A stretch of DNA of 64,000 bases from NCBI RefSeq assembly GCF_004300825.1, contig NZ_CP036250.1, forward strand, positions 1,364,001 through 1,428,000, given 5' to 3'. This document shows, piece by piece, positions 15,873-25,218 of the stretch. Numbering within the stretch: position 1 is the stretch's first letter; each line of letters starts with the position of its first letter. The translations under genes and the position numbers were made by a program. The notes beneath the pieces are model-generated. The model ran no database searches. It saw nothing but the letters and a program-made list of their open reading frames with translations, and was not told the origin of the DNA. This stretch comes from Egicoccus halophilus (lineage in GTDB: Bacteria > Actinomycetota > Nitriliruptoria > Nitriliruptorales > Nitriliruptoraceae).

Positions 15873-17825
15873 ATGAGCGCCGTGAACTCCCGCCCCACGC
15901 CACGCGCCCGCGACGGCATCGTCCGGCGTGGCGCCGTCGTCGTCGCCCAGGCCCTGCGGTCGGCCCCTCGACCGTTCGCCTGGGGCATGGCCGGTGCGAC
16001 CCTGTACGCCGGCATGACCGTCGCCTCGTCGCTCGTGCTCGGCTGGGTGACCGACGAGGTCATCCTCCCCGCCTTCGACGACGGGGCGTACGACCGCGGG
16101 CTGCTCGCGCTCGGGCTGGCCGGCATCGTCGGCGTCGCCACGCTCAAGTCGATCGGGGTGTTCGGCCGCCGCTACGGCGCCTACGTCGCCCAGTACGGGC
16201 TCCAGGCGGACTACCGGCGCCAGGTCACCCGCCGCTATCTGCAGCTGCCGATCTCCTGGCACCGACGCCACCCGACCGGCGAACTGCTGTCCAACGCCAA
16301 CGCGGACGTCGAGTCGGCGTTCTTCGTCGCGGCCCCGCTGCCGATGGCGTTCGGGGCCACGCTGTTGCTGCTGATCACCGGGTTCCTGCTCGTGGCCACC
16401 GATCCGTTCCTGGCCGCCATCGGCTTCTCCGTCGGCCCCCTGCTCGGCCTGGCGAACTGGTACTACCAACGCAAGATGCGCCATGCCGCGACGGTGGCAC
16501 AACAGGCGCGGGCCGAGGTGTCCGAGGTCGCCCACGAGTCGTTCGACGCCGCGCTGGTCGTCAAGACCATGGGGCGCGAGGCCGCCGAGGCCGGCCGGTT
16601 CCGGGGCATCTCCGAGGACCTGCGCGACAAGATGATCGTGGTCGGGCGTCTGCGGGCGTTCTTCGACCCGGTCATCGAGGCCCTGCCCAACATCGGGATC
16701 CTGCTGATCCTGCTCGTCGGTGCCATGCGGGTGCGCGACGGTGCCCTCAACGCCGGGGCGTTGGTGACCTTCGCCTACCTGTTCCGTCTGGTCGCCCTGC
16801 CGATACGCGTGTTCGGGTGGTTGCTCGGCGAGCTGCCCCGCGCGATCGTCGGCTGGGACCGCGTGCAGCGCGTCCTGACCGCGGTCGGTGACATGGTCTA
16901 CGGGCGCCACCGCGACACGCGCGACGGCGGCGCCGAGACCGGGCTCGAGGAGGTCGGCTACCTCCACCCGAGCAGCGACCGTGAGGACCTCTCGGCGGGC
17001 AGTCCCGACCTCGCCGTCGGACGACCGGAAGCCGAGCCGGTGGCCGGTCAGGCGCCACGCGCCCACACGGGCGCCGACGCCGGCGTGCCCGCGCCCCGCG
17101 GGGTGACCGGCCTGACCTTCGACGTCGAGGCGGGCCGCACCATCGCGCTGGTCGGGCCGACCGGATCGGGCAAGTCCACCGTCGCGGCGTTGCTGGTGCG
17201 GCTCTACGACCCCGACACGGGCGTCGTCACCTTCGACGGCCGCGACGTGCGCGAACTGGACCGCGACCGGCTCGCCGCCGACGTCGCCATCGTGTTCCAG
17301 GAGGCGTTCCTCTTCGACGACACCATCCGGGAGAACATCACCCTCGGGGCCGACCACACCGACGAGGAGGTCGAGGCAGCCGCGAGGCTCGCGCAGGCGC
17401 ACGACTTCGTCTCCAGCCTGCCCGACGGCTACGACACCGAGGTCGGCGAGCGCGGTGCCAGCCTCTCGGGCGGGCAACGCCAACGCATCGCGCTGGCGCG
17501 GGCCCTGATCCGCAAACCCCGACTGCTGGTGCTCGACGACGCCACCTCGGCCGTCGACCCGTCGGTCGAGTCCGCCATCCTGCGCGGCCTGTCGGACGCC
17601 GCCCTGCCCTCCACGGTGGTCGTCGTCGCCTACCGGCGCGGATCGATCGCCCTCGCCGACGAGGTGGTGTTCGTCCGTGACGGCCGCATCGCCGGCCGCG
17701 GTGCGCACGTGGACCTGGTCCGCGACGTACCCGCCTACGCCGCGCTGGTCACCGCCTACGAGGAGCAGGCGCGAGAGGCGGATGCCGAACGGCGCGCCCA
17801 CGCCGGGGGAGGGACACGGCGATGA
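15873..17825 (+). CDS. ABC exporter half, degenerate catalytic site (subunit 1)
   Basis: This 650-residue protein has six membrane helices and a C-terminal nucleotide-binding domain. Walker A is GPTGSGKST (near 430) and the signature is LSGGQRQR (near 531). Walker B LLVLDDATSAVD has Asp in place of the catalytic Glu, and the H-loop His is Tyr (VVVVAYRRG). It is therefore the non-catalytic half of a heterodimeric exporter of the TM287/TM288 or BmrCD kind. Between the A-loop-like VGYLHP and RGVTGLTF there is an insert of about 45 hydrophilic residues. The stop overlaps the partner's ATG. An upstream GTG at 15843 is less likely. Substrate unknown. Confidence 0.92.
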   Translation: MSAVNSRPTPRARDGIVRRGAVVVAQALRSAPRPFAWGMAGATLYAGMTVASSLVLGWVTDEVILPAFDDGAYDRGLLALGLAGIVGVATLKSIGVFGRRYGAYVAQYGLQADYRRQVTRRYLQLPISWHRRHPTGELLSNANADVESAFFVAAPLPMAFGATLLLLITGFLLVATDPFLAAIGFSVGPLLGLANWYYQRKMRHAATVAQQARAEVSEVAHESFDAALVVKTMGREAAEAGRFRGISEDLRDKMIVVGRLRAFFDPVIEALPNIGILLILLVGAMRVRDGALNAGALVTFAYLFRLVALPIRVFGWLLGELPRAIVGWDRVQRVLTAVGDMVYGRHRDTRDGGAETGLEEVGYLHPSSDREDLSAGSPDLAVGRPEAEPVAGQAPRAHTGADAGVPAPRGVTGLTFDVEAGRTIALVGPTGSGKSTVAALLVRLYDPDTGVVTFDGRDVRELDRDRLAADVAIVFQEAFLFDDTIRENITLGADHTDEEVEAAARLAQAHDFVSSLPDGYDTEVGERGASLSGGQRQRIALARALIRKPRLLVLDDATSAVDPSVESAILRGLSDAALPSTVVVVAYRRGSIALADEVVFVRDGRIAGRGAHVDLVRDVPAYAALVTAYEEQAREADAERRAHAGGGTRR

Positions 17826-19651
17826 GCGCGACCACCACCTCGTCGACGGTCACGCCGACGCCACCGGAAGGGGCGTGGCGGACGTTGGTCCGCGGGATCT
17901 CGCTGAGCCCCGAGCTGCGCACGGGTCTGCCCGCCACCCTGCTGCTCGCCCTGCTCGCCACGGCCGGTCGCGCCATCGTGCCCATCGCGGTGCAGCGGAC
18001 CATCGACGACGGCCTCGGCGGTGCCGGTGGCGGCGTCGACCTCGGGGCGGTCACCACCGCCGTCGTCCTGGCCGGGATCGCGGTGCTGATCACCGCCGCG
18101 GCCAGCGGCTGGATGAACTGGCGGTTGGCCACGGTCGTGGAGACCGCGCTGTCCAATCTCCGGGTGCGGGCGTTCCGGCACATCCACGACCTGTCGATGC
18201 TCCACCAGGCCACGCAGCAGCGCGGATCGCTCACCGCCCGGGTCACCAGCGACATCGACGAGATCAGCCGGTTCATGCAGTGGGCCGGGCTCAACCTCAT
18301 CACCGCCACCGGGCAGTTGACCGTCTCCTTGCTGGTGATGCTGTACTACTCCTGGCAGCTGACCCTGGTCGTGCTGGTCGTCTTCCTGCCGTTCCTGTTC
18401 GTCGCCCGGGCGTTCCAGGTCCGCCTCACCGCCGCCTACCTCGCCGTGCGTGAGCGGGTCGGCCACCTGCTCGGTGCACTGGCCGAGACGGTCGTCGGTG
18501 CGCCGGTCGTGCGGGCCTACGGCATCGAGCGCCGCACCCAGCGGCGACTCGACGGGCGCATCGAGGACCACCGCAGCGCCGCCATCCGGGCCGGCAGGCT
18601 CTCGGCGCTGTTCTCCGGCAGCGGTGAGGTCTTCGCCGGCGTGGCGACCGCCGGCGCGGTCGCCACGGGGGTCTTCCTCGGCATCGACGGCGATCTCACG
18701 CCCGGCACGGTCCTGGCGTTCCTGTTCCTGATCGCCCTGTTCGTCGAGCCGGTCCTGATGGCGACGGAGGTCATCAACGAGGGGCAGACCGCCGTGGCCG
18801 GCTGGCGCCGCGTCCTCGACGTCCTCGACCTCGATCCCGACGTCGCCGACCCCGCCGACGACGGTGTCGACCTGCCCGACGGTCCGATCGGCGTCACCTT
18901 CGACCACGTCGCCTTCCGCTACCCGCGGGTGGGCGAGTCGGGCCGTGACGCGTCCGGGCCGCTGGTGCTGCGCGACGTCCACCTCGACATCGTCCCGCAG
19001 ACGCGGGTCGCCGTGGTGGGGGAGACCGGATCCGGCAAGACCACCTTCGCCAAGCTGCTCACCCGCCTGATGGACCCCAGCGAGGGCCGCGTGCTGCTGG
19101 CCGGCACCGACCTGCGACGGGTGCGCTTCGACTCGCTGCGCCGACGCGTGGTCATGGTGCCCCAGGACGGGATGCTGTTCGACGGCACCATCGCCTCCAA
19201 CGTCCGTCAGGGGCAGCCCTCCATCGACGACGACGACCTCGAGCTGGCGATGGTCGAGCTCGGCCTGGCCGACTGGGTCGCCGAGCTGCCCCAGGGGCTC
19301 CAGACGCGCGTGGGGGAGCGGGGCAACGCCCTGTCGGCCGGGGAGCGACAGCTGGTCGCCCTCGCCCGTGCCTACGTCGCCAACCCCGACCTGCTCGTGC
19401 TCGACGAGGCGACCTCCGCGGTCGATCCCGCCACCGAGGTCCGCCTGCAGCGGGCACTGGTCGGGCTCACCAGCGGGCGCACGACCATCACCATCGCCCA
19501 CCGGTTGTCGACCGCCGAGGCCGCCGACGAGGTACTCGTCTTCGACGGCGGCGAGCTCGTCGAACGCGGTCCCCACGGCGACCTGGTCGACGGCGGCGGC
19601 ATCTACGCCGGCCTGCACGCCAGCTGGCGTGCCGGCACGCACAGTCGGTGA
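17822..19651 (+). CDS. ABC exporter half, consensus catalytic residues (subunit 2)
   Basis: This 609-residue transmembrane/ATPase half-transporter starts by an ATGA overlap with its partner. Walker A is GETGSGKTT (near 401), Walker B LLVLDEATSAVD keeps the catalytic Glu (near 527), and the H-loop is canonical (TITIAHRLS). Its own signature motif is altered to LSAGERQ. Combined with subunit 1, whose signature is intact but whose Walker B is not, one composite site is fully consensus and the other fully degenerate. This is the expected pattern for an asymmetric heterodimeric exporter of drugs, lipids or peptides. The substrate cannot be read from sequence. Confidence 0.92.
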   Translation: MSATTTSSTVTPTPPEGAWRTLVRGISLSPELRTGLPATLLLALLATAGRAIVPIAVQRTIDDGLGGAGGGVDLGAVTTAVVLAGIAVLITAAASGWMNWRLATVVETALSNLRVRAFRHIHDLSMLHQATQQRGSLTARVTSDIDEISRFMQWAGLNLITATGQLTVSLLVMLYYSWQLTLVVLVVFLPFLFVARAFQVRLTAAYLAVRERVGHLLGALAETVVGAPVVRAYGIERRTQRRLDGRIEDHRSAAIRAGRLSALFSGSGEVFAGVATAGAVATGVFLGIDGDLTPGTVLAFLFLIALFVEPVLMATEVINEGQTAVAGWRRVLDVLDLDPDVADPADDGVDLPDGPIGVTFDHVAFRYPRVGESGRDASGPLVLRDVHLDIVPQTRVAVVGETGSGKTTFAKLLTRLMDPSEGRVLLAGTDLRRVRFDSLRRRVVMVPQDGMLFDGTIASNVRQGQPSIDDDDLELAMVELGLADWVAELPQGLQTRVGERGNALSAGERQLVALARAYVANPDLLVLDEATSAVDPATEVRLQRALVGLTSGRTTITIAHRLSTAEAADEVLVFDGGELVERGPHGDLVDGGGIYAGLHASWRAGTHSR

Positions 19652-19697
19652 CCCGGCTCCTCGTCCGGCGACCGGGCGAGCGCGGGGCGGCGCTGGC

Positions 19698-19703
19698 TAC
19701 CCT
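19698..19703 (+). promoter_or_regulatory. -10 box upstream of the aldehyde dehydrogenase
   Basis: TACCCT at 19698-19703 would start a transcript near 19710, giving a leader of about 40 bases that ends in the AGGAGG ribosome site of the gene at 19751. Confidence 0.4.
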
Positions 19704-19750
19704 CGGCGCGTGTGCGCACCGGCGTGGGGTCGGCGTCGCGAGGAGGCAGC

Positions 19751-21511
19751 ATGACGGCGAGCTGGACGGGGACCCTGGCCATCCCGGAACCGGGTGACGG
19801 CATCCCGCCCACGGCACCCGAGGCCATCGACGCGGCCTTGGCGACGCTGCGTGAACGGGCCCCGGTCTGGATCGACACGGACGTCCCCGCACGCCTCGCG
19901 CTGCTCGAGGAGCTCGTCGACGACACGCTCGCCTCGGCACCCGCCTGGGCGACGGCTGCGGCTGCGGCCAAGGGCATCCGCAGCGACTCGCCGCTGATGG
20001 GGGAGGACTGGATCTCCGGTCCGGTCATGGTGCTGCGCAACCTCCGCCTGCTGCAACGCAGCCTCGGCCAGATCGTCGAGACCGGCCGTCCGCAGCCACC
20101 GTCGCTCGAGGTCGCGGCCAACGGGCAGGTCGTGGCGCGCGTGTTCCCGTCCGACACCGTCGACCAGCTGATGTTCCCCCAGTTCACCGGGGAGATCCGC
20201 CTGCGTCCCGACGTCCCACTCGACCGGGCCGAGGCGCGCATCGGTCGGATCCATCGCGAAGGGACCGTCAGCGAGCCGACGGTGGCACTCGTGCTCGGCG
20301 CCGGCAACGTCTCCTCGATCGGGCCGATGGACGCCCTCTACGAGCTGTTCGCGCGCAACCGCGTCGTGCTGCTCAAGATGAACCCGGTCAACGCCCACCT
20401 CGGCCCGCACGTCGCCGCCGCGTTCCAGCCGTTGGTGCGCGAGGGCTTCCTGCGCATCGTCTACGGCGGTGCCGAGGTCGGTCGCCACCTGACCGATCAC
20501 CCGGAGGTCGACACCATCCACGTCACCGGGTCGGACAAGACCTACGACGCGATCGTGTTCGGCACCGGGGAAGCGGGCGCGCGCCGCAAGGCCGCCGGTG
20601 AACGCCGTCTCGACAAGCCGGTCACGGCAGAGCTCGGCAACGTCAGCCCCGTCATCGTCGTCCCCGGTCCCTGGAACGACAAGGACCTCGCCTTCCACGG
20701 CGACAACATCGCCTCCATGCTGGTCAACAACGGCGGGTTCAACTGCATCGCTGCACGCGTGGTCGTCCAGCACCGGCAGTGGGCCAAACGGCGCAAGCTG
20801 CTCGACGCCGTGCGCGACTCCCTGCGAGGCGCGGAGCCGCGCGTGCCCTACTACCCGGGCGCGGTCGACCGGTGGCGGCAGTTCACCGACGCGCACCCGA
20901 GCGCCGAATGGTTCGGGGACGCCCCCGACGACGACCACCCCGACCGTTTGCCGTTCACGTTGATCCCGGACCTCGACGCGCACACGATCGACGACGTCGC
21001 CTTCACGACCGAGGCCTTCTGCGGCGTCTTCGGCGAGGTGGCACTCGACGCCCCGCGCTCGGTCGCGGACTACCTCGAAGCCGCGGTCGCGTTCTGCAAC
21101 GACACGCTGTGGGGAACCCTGTCGGCATCGCTCCTGGTGCACCCGGACTCGCTCAAGGACCCGGAGATCGCCAACGCCGTGGAGCGGGCCATCGACCGGC
21201 TGCGTTACGGCTCGGTGGTGGTCAACCACTGGTCCGCCGTGCCCTACGGCATGGTGTCCACCACCTGGGGCGCCTACCCGGGCGCCGAGCCGACCGACAT
21301 CCAGTCGGGCACCGGGGTGGTGCACAACACCTACCTGCTCGAGGACGTGGAGAAGACGGTCGTCCGTGGCCCGTTCCGCCCCCCGATGAAGCCGGTGTGG
21401 TTCCACACCCACCGGGGCGCCGCGAAGCTCGCTCCCAAGCTGGCACGTCTGGTCGCCACCGGTGAGCGCCGCCAGGTGCCGGGCATCCTGTGGCAGGCCG
21501 TGCGCGGGTGA
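19751..21511 (+). CDS. Aldehyde dehydrogenase family protein
   Basis: This 586-residue NAD(P)-dependent dehydrogenase has the catalytic Cys in NNGGFNCIA and the general-base Glu in TAELGNVSP. A nucleotide-binding stretch, HVTGSDKTYDAIVFG, sits just before the latter. It is longer than the usual 480-500 residue aldehyde dehydrogenase, with an N-terminal extension of about 90 residues. The ATG at 19751 is fixed by AGGAGG at 19741-19746. GTG codons at 19710/19712 are alternatives. It stands alone between the exporter and the ribosomal protein genes. The aldehyde substrate is unknown. Confidence 0.88.
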   Translation: MTASWTGTLAIPEPGDGIPPTAPEAIDAALATLRERAPVWIDTDVPARLALLEELVDDTLASAPAWATAAAAAKGIRSDSPLMGEDWISGPVMVLRNLRLLQRSLGQIVETGRPQPPSLEVAANGQVVARVFPSDTVDQLMFPQFTGEIRLRPDVPLDRAEARIGRIHREGTVSEPTVALVLGAGNVSSIGPMDALYELFARNRVVLLKMNPVNAHLGPHVAAAFQPLVREGFLRIVYGGAEVGRHLTDHPEVDTIHVTGSDKTYDAIVFGTGEAGARRKAAGERRLDKPVTAELGNVSPVIVVPGPWNDKDLAFHGDNIASMLVNNGGFNCIAARVVVQHRQWAKRRKLLDAVRDSLRGAEPRVPYYPGAVDRWRQFTDAHPSAEWFGDAPDDDHPDRLPFTLIPDLDAHTIDDVAFTTEAFCGVFGEVALDAPRSVADYLEAAVAFCNDTLWGTLSASLLVHPDSLKDPEIANAVERAIDRLRYGSVVVNHWSAVPYGMVSTTWGAYPGAEPTDIQSGTGVVHNTYLLEDVEKTVVRGPFRPPMKPVWFHTHRGAAKLAPKLARLVATGERRQVPGILWQAVRG

Positions 21512-21567
21512 TCACTGCCCGGCCCCCGGTGCCGACGAGCGGTCCGACGGACGGGCCGCGGCGCCGG

Positions 21568-21597
21568 TTGACCGGTCCGGGCCCCCGCCGGTACCTT
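21568..21597 (+). promoter_or_regulatory. Putative promoter of rplU-rpmA
   Basis: TTGACC (21568-21573) and TACCTT (21592-21597) are separated by 18 bases. A leader of about 190 bases follows before rplU. I see no clear L21-binding structure in the leader, but its length would allow autogenous control. Confidence 0.45.
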
Positions 21598-21794
21598 CCC
21601 CGGACGCGCGTGGCCCTACGCGGCCTTTCGCGCGCTCGTCTCGCCCTTCGCCCGACGCCCCGGTCCTCGAACGACCGACTCGCCACGCCCCGTGCGCTGG
21701 CACACGGCCGGAACGGCACCGGGACCGGGACGGATCAGCGACCTATCACGTGACGCCTCGGCATGCGGGGCGCCGGCAGACCGAGGAGGCCACC

Positions 21795-22097
21795 GTGTAC
21801 GCGGTCATCGCGACGGGCGGCAAGCAGTACCGGGTGCAGCCCGGTCAGGAAGTCACGATCGAGAAGCTGACCGGTGAGGTCGGTGACGCCGTCGAACTCG
21901 TACCCGTGCTGGTCGTGGGTGACGAGGGCGACGTGACCGCGGGTGGTGACCTCGAGGGGCGCGCCGTGCGTGCGACCATCACCGGTCACGACAAGGGTCA
22001 GCGCATCCGGGTGTTCACCTACAAGAACAAGTCCCGGCAGCACAAGCGGCGGGGCCACCGCCAGCACCGGACGACCGTCCGCATCGAGGAGATCTGA
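21795..22097 (+). CDS. rplU: 50S ribosomal protein L21
   Basis: This 100-residue protein opens with [17 protein letters not shown] and ends in the basic [17 protein letters not shown] region, the full L21 pattern. It binds 23S rRNA in the large subunit. The GTG at 21795 has GAGGAGG eight bases upstream. rpmA begins immediately after the stop with no spacer, and the pair continues to obgE, as in most bacteria. Confidence 0.97.
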   Translation: MYAVIATGGKQYRVQPGQEVTIEKLTGEVGDAVELVPVLVVGDEGDVTAGGDLEGRAVRATITGHDKGQRIRVFTYKNKSRQHKRRGHRQHRTTVRIEEI

Positions 22098-22098
22098 C

Positions 22099-22356
22099 AT
22101 GGCGCACAAGAAGGGCGGCGGCTCGTCCAACAACGGCCGCGATTCCAACGCGAAGCGCCTCGGCGTGAAGAAGTACGGCGGCGAGACCATCCGTGCCGGC
22201 GGCATCATCGTCCGTCAGCGTGGCACCAAGGTGCACCCGGGTGAGAACGTCGGCCGTGGCGGCGACGACACGCTGTTCGCGCTCGCCGACGGTGCCGTCA
22301 GCTTCCACAAGACGCGCACCCGCACCACCGTCTCGGTCCTGCCGACCCAGGACTGA
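22099..22356 (+). CDS. rpmA: 50S ribosomal protein L27
   Basis: This 85-residue protein begins [20 protein letters not shown], the flexible N-terminal tail that reaches the peptidyl transferase centre. It has no Firmicutes-type cleavable extension. [15 protein letters not shown] is the core. The start follows rplU by one base. A strong hairpin closes the two-gene unit. Confidence 0.97.
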   Translation: MAHKKGGGSSNNGRDSNAKRLGVKKYGGETIRAGGIIVRQRGTKVHPGENVGRGGDDTLFALADGAVSFHKTRTRTTVSVLPTQD

Positions 22357-22373
22357 CGACGACGAACGACTCC

Positions 22374-22414
22374 ACGTCGAGGGCGGCCCGCACGGGCCGC
22401 CCTCGACGTCGTTC
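22374..22414 (+). terminator. Terminator after rpmA
   Basis: ACGTCGAGGGCGGCCCG (22374-22390) pairs perfectly with CGGGCCGCCCTCGACGT (22393-22409). The stem is 17 bp with a tiny loop, followed by CGTTCC. Confidence 0.8.
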
Positions 22415-22470
22415 CTGACGGCCCGTCCCCCGGTCGGCGGCGCGGTGCGGCCACGATCTCCGCCGGCGCC

Positions 22471-22476
22471 TAGGCT
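22471..22476 (+). promoter_or_regulatory. -10 box upstream of obgE
   Basis: TAGGCT lies 49 bases before the obgE GTG and after the rpmA terminator. It suggests that obgE-proB is transcribed from its own promoter. Confidence 0.4.
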
Positions 22477-22525
22477 TCGACGAGCGCTTCCCCGGCCGAC
22501 CGTTCCCCAGCTTCGGAGCACACGC

Positions 22526-23995
22526 GTGGACACCCCGAGCTTCGTCGACGAGTGCACGGTGCACGTGCGCGGCGGTGACGGCGGCAACGGCTCGGTGTCG
22601 ATGCGCCGGGAGGCCCACGTGCCCCGCGGCGGCCCCGACGGCGGTGACGGTGGACGTGGAGGCGACGTGGTGCTGGTCGCCGACCGCAACACCACCTCGC
22701 TGCTCGACCTGCATCGCACGCCCCACCGGCGCGGTGGCAACGGCGGCCACGGCTCCGGACAGAACCGCACCGGCGCAGAAGGGCGCGACGAGGTCATCCC
22801 GGTCCCGTTGGGCACCGTGGTCCGTGAACGGGACACCGGGGTGGTCCTCGCCGACCTGGTCACCGACGGGCAGCGCTGGGTGGCCGGACGGGGCGGTCGC
22901 GGCGGCCGTGGCAATGCGGCGTTCGCGACCCGCTACCGCCGGCTGCCACGCTTCGCCGAGCGGGGGGAGAAGGTCACCGACCGTTCCCTGCGGCTCGAGC
23001 TGAAGGTGATCGCCGACGTCGGCCTGGTCGGCTTCCCGTCCGCCGGCAAGTCCTCGTTGGTGTCGCGCCTGTCCTCGGCGCGCCCCCGCATCGAGGCGTG
23101 GCCGTTCACCACGCTCACGCCCCACCTCGGCGTGATGCGGGCCGGATCGGACGCCGAGGGGCAGCCGATCGACGTGGTGCTCGCCGACGTGCCGGGCCTG
23201 ATCGAGGGCGCCGCGGAGGGCAAGGGCCTCGGGATCCAGTTCCTGCGCCACATCGAGCGCTGCCTGGTGCTGCTGCACGTGCTCGACGCCGTGCCGATGG
23301 AGCCGGATCGCGACCCGGTGCGCGACCTCGCGGTCCTGCGCGAGGAGTTGCGTCGCCACGACCCGACGCTGCTCGAACGCCCCCAGCTGGTCGTGCTCAA
23401 CAAGCTCGACCTTCCCGACGGCGAGGCGATGGCGGACCTGGTCCTCGAGCAGCTCACGGGCGCCGGCGAGGAGGTGCTGACGGTGTCGGCGATCTCCGGC
23501 GTCGGCCTCGACGCGTTGCGCTACCGGCTCGGGGCCCTGGTCGCCGCGGAGCGCGAGGTGCGCGGTGACGTGCTCGTCGAGACCGTCCCGTCCACCGACG
23601 AGGAGGTCGTGCTGCGGCTGAGCTCGGCCGGTGAGCGGGACTTCACGGTCACGCCGAGCGACGAGGGCTACGTCGTCACGGGGGAGCGCATGGCCCGGTG
23701 GGTGCAGATGCTGCCGCTCGAGGACTGGGAGGCCGTGCGCTACCTGCAGGGGCGGCTGCGACGGGCCGGGGTCGAGAAGGCGTTGGTCGACGCCGGTGCC
23801 CGCAAGGGCGACGAGGTCGTCATCGGCGACCTGGTGTTCGACTTCGACCCGGACCTCGACGACCTGCCCGCCGAGGAGCGCGAGGCGATCCTCGCCGGCG
23901 AGCACGACCCCGAGGACGTCGGCGACGACGGGCTGTCCGACGACGGTGCCTCCGAGGAGGAGGAGCGCGGGGACGAGCCCGAGGTGGGAGCGTGA
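22526..23995 (+). CDS. obgE: GTPase Obg/CgtA
   Basis: This 489-residue essential GTPase acts in large-subunit assembly and stress control. The glycine-rich Obg fold fills residues 1-157 (VRGGDGGNGSVSMRRE, GGRGGRGNAAF). The G domain follows with GFPSAGKSS, the switch/G3 region DVPGLIEGA and NKLD. A C-terminal OCT domain (residues about 340-425) precedes an acidic tail. The GTG at 22526 fits the family N-terminus DTPSFVDECTVHV. The stop overlaps the proB GTG. Confidence 0.96.
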   Translation: MDTPSFVDECTVHVRGGDGGNGSVSMRREAHVPRGGPDGGDGGRGGDVVLVADRNTTSLLDLHRTPHRRGGNGGHGSGQNRTGAEGRDEVIPVPLGTVVRERDTGVVLADLVTDGQRWVAGRGGRGGRGNAAFATRYRRLPRFAERGEKVTDRSLRLELKVIADVGLVGFPSAGKSSLVSRLSSARPRIEAWPFTTLTPHLGVMRAGSDAEGQPIDVVLADVPGLIEGAAEGKGLGIQFLRHIERCLVLLHVLDAVPMEPDRDPVRDLAVLREELRRHDPTLLERPQLVVLNKLDLPDGEAMADLVLEQLTGAGEEVLTVSAISGVGLDALRYRLGALVAAEREVRGDVLVETVPSTDEEVVLRLSSAGERDFTVTPSDEGYVVTGERMARWVQMLPLEDWEAVRYLQGRLRRAGVEKALVDAGARKGDEVVIGDLVFDFDPDLDDLPAEEREAILAGEHDPEDVGDDGLSDDGASEEEERGDEPEVGA

Positions 23996-25122
23996 CCGAC
24001 GGGTCGGCACGCCGCTTCGCGCGCCCCGCGTTGTGCGTGGTGAAGGTGGGCTCGTCGTCGTTGCGCGGGCACGACGGTCGGCTCGACCGCGGGCAGGTCG
24101 CCAACATCGCCGAGCAACTGGTGGCCGCCCAGCAGGCGGGCACGCGGGTGGTGCTCGTGTCGTCGGGTGCCGTCGCTGCCGGCATGGGCCTGCTCGGCCT
24201 CGAGCGGCGTCCGACCGACCTGCCGACCCTCCAGGCATGCGCGGCGGTGGGGCAGGGGGAGCTGATCCACGAGTACCAGCAGGTGTTGGCCCGCTCGGGT
24301 CGGGCGGCCGCACAGATCCTGCTCAGCCAGGACGACTTCGTGCGCCGGGGCCGCTACCTCAATGCGCGCACCACGCTGCGGCGGCTGCTGGAGCTCGGGG
24401 CGATGCCGATCATCAACGAGAACGACGCGGTGGCCACCGAGGAGCTCGCCTACGGTGACAACGACCACCTCGCCGCGCTGGTCGCCTCGATGCTCGACGC
24501 GCAGCTGCTGGTGCTGCTCAGCGACGTCGAGGGGCTCTACGACGCCGATCCGCGCACGTCCGCCGAGGTCGGACTGATCGAACGGGTCGACGACGTCGAC
24601 GCACTCGACGACGCCTCCATCGGCGGGGTCGGGTCCTACGTCGGCTCCGGCGGGATGCGGACCAAGGTCGGCTCGGCCCGCGTCGCGGTGCGCTCGGCCA
24701 CGCACACGGTCGTGGCCGACGCCCGGCGGCCGGGCGTGCTCGCCGAGGTCGTCGAGGGCGGCGCGGTCGGTACCTGGTTCGTGGCGCAGCCGCAGCGGCT
24801 CGAGGCCCGACGCCTGTGGATCGGCTTCGCGCTGCGCGCCCACGGGCAGGTCCATGTCAACGACGGGGCCGTTCACGCGCTGCGGGTCGGGGGCGCCTCG
24901 CTGCTGTCGGTCGGCGTCGTGCACGCCGACGGCGAGTTCGCGTCCGGCGACGCCGTCGAGGTGCGCGGTCCAGACGGTCGGCTGGTCGCCCGGGGCCTGA
25001 GCAACTACTCGGTCGACGACCTGCGCCGGATCGCGGGACGGTCCACCAGCGACGCGGCCGAGGCGTTCGGGTCCGGGTTCGCCCGCGAGGTCGTGCACCG
25101 CGACGACCTCGTGCTCCTCTGA
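23992..25122 (+). CDS. proB: Glutamate 5-kinase
   Basis: This 376-residue enzyme catalyses the first step of proline synthesis, glutamate to gamma-glutamyl phosphate. It has an N-terminal amino-acid kinase domain (VVKVGSSSL, VSSGAVAAGMGLL, INENDAVAT, LLSDVEGLYDADP, GSGGMRTKVGSARVA) and a C-terminal PUA domain from about residue 285. The GTG start overlaps the obgE stop (GTGA). proA, often next in order, is not in this window. A perfect hairpin follows. Confidence 0.96.
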   Translation: MTDGSARRFARPALCVVKVGSSSLRGHDGRLDRGQVANIAEQLVAAQQAGTRVVLVSSGAVAAGMGLLGLERRPTDLPTLQACAAVGQGELIHEYQQVLARSGRAAAQILLSQDDFVRRGRYLNARTTLRRLLELGAMPIINENDAVATEELAYGDNDHLAALVASMLDAQLLVLLSDVEGLYDADPRTSAEVGLIERVDDVDALDDASIGGVGSYVGSGGMRTKVGSARVAVRSATHTVVADARRPGVLAEVVEGGAVGTWFVAQPQRLEARRLWIGFALRAHGQVHVNDGAVHALRVGGASLLSVGVVHADGEFASGDAVEVRGPDGRLVARGLSNYSVDDLRRIAGRSTSDAAEAFGSGFAREVVHRDDLVLL

Positions 25123-25140
25123 CCCCTCGGCACACCGACG

Positions 25141-25174
25141 ACGGCGGGCCGCCCCTCTCGGGGCGGCCCGCCGT
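25141..25174. terminator. Bidirectional terminator between proB and LVIVD gene 1
   Basis: ACGGCGGGCCGCCCC (25141-25155) pairs perfectly with its complement at 25160-25174 around TCTC. It sits between two convergent genes and can serve both. Confidence 0.75.
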
Positions 25175-25218
25175 GTTGCCGCGGACGACGGGTCACCGCG
25201 GTGACCCGTCGTCGGTGC

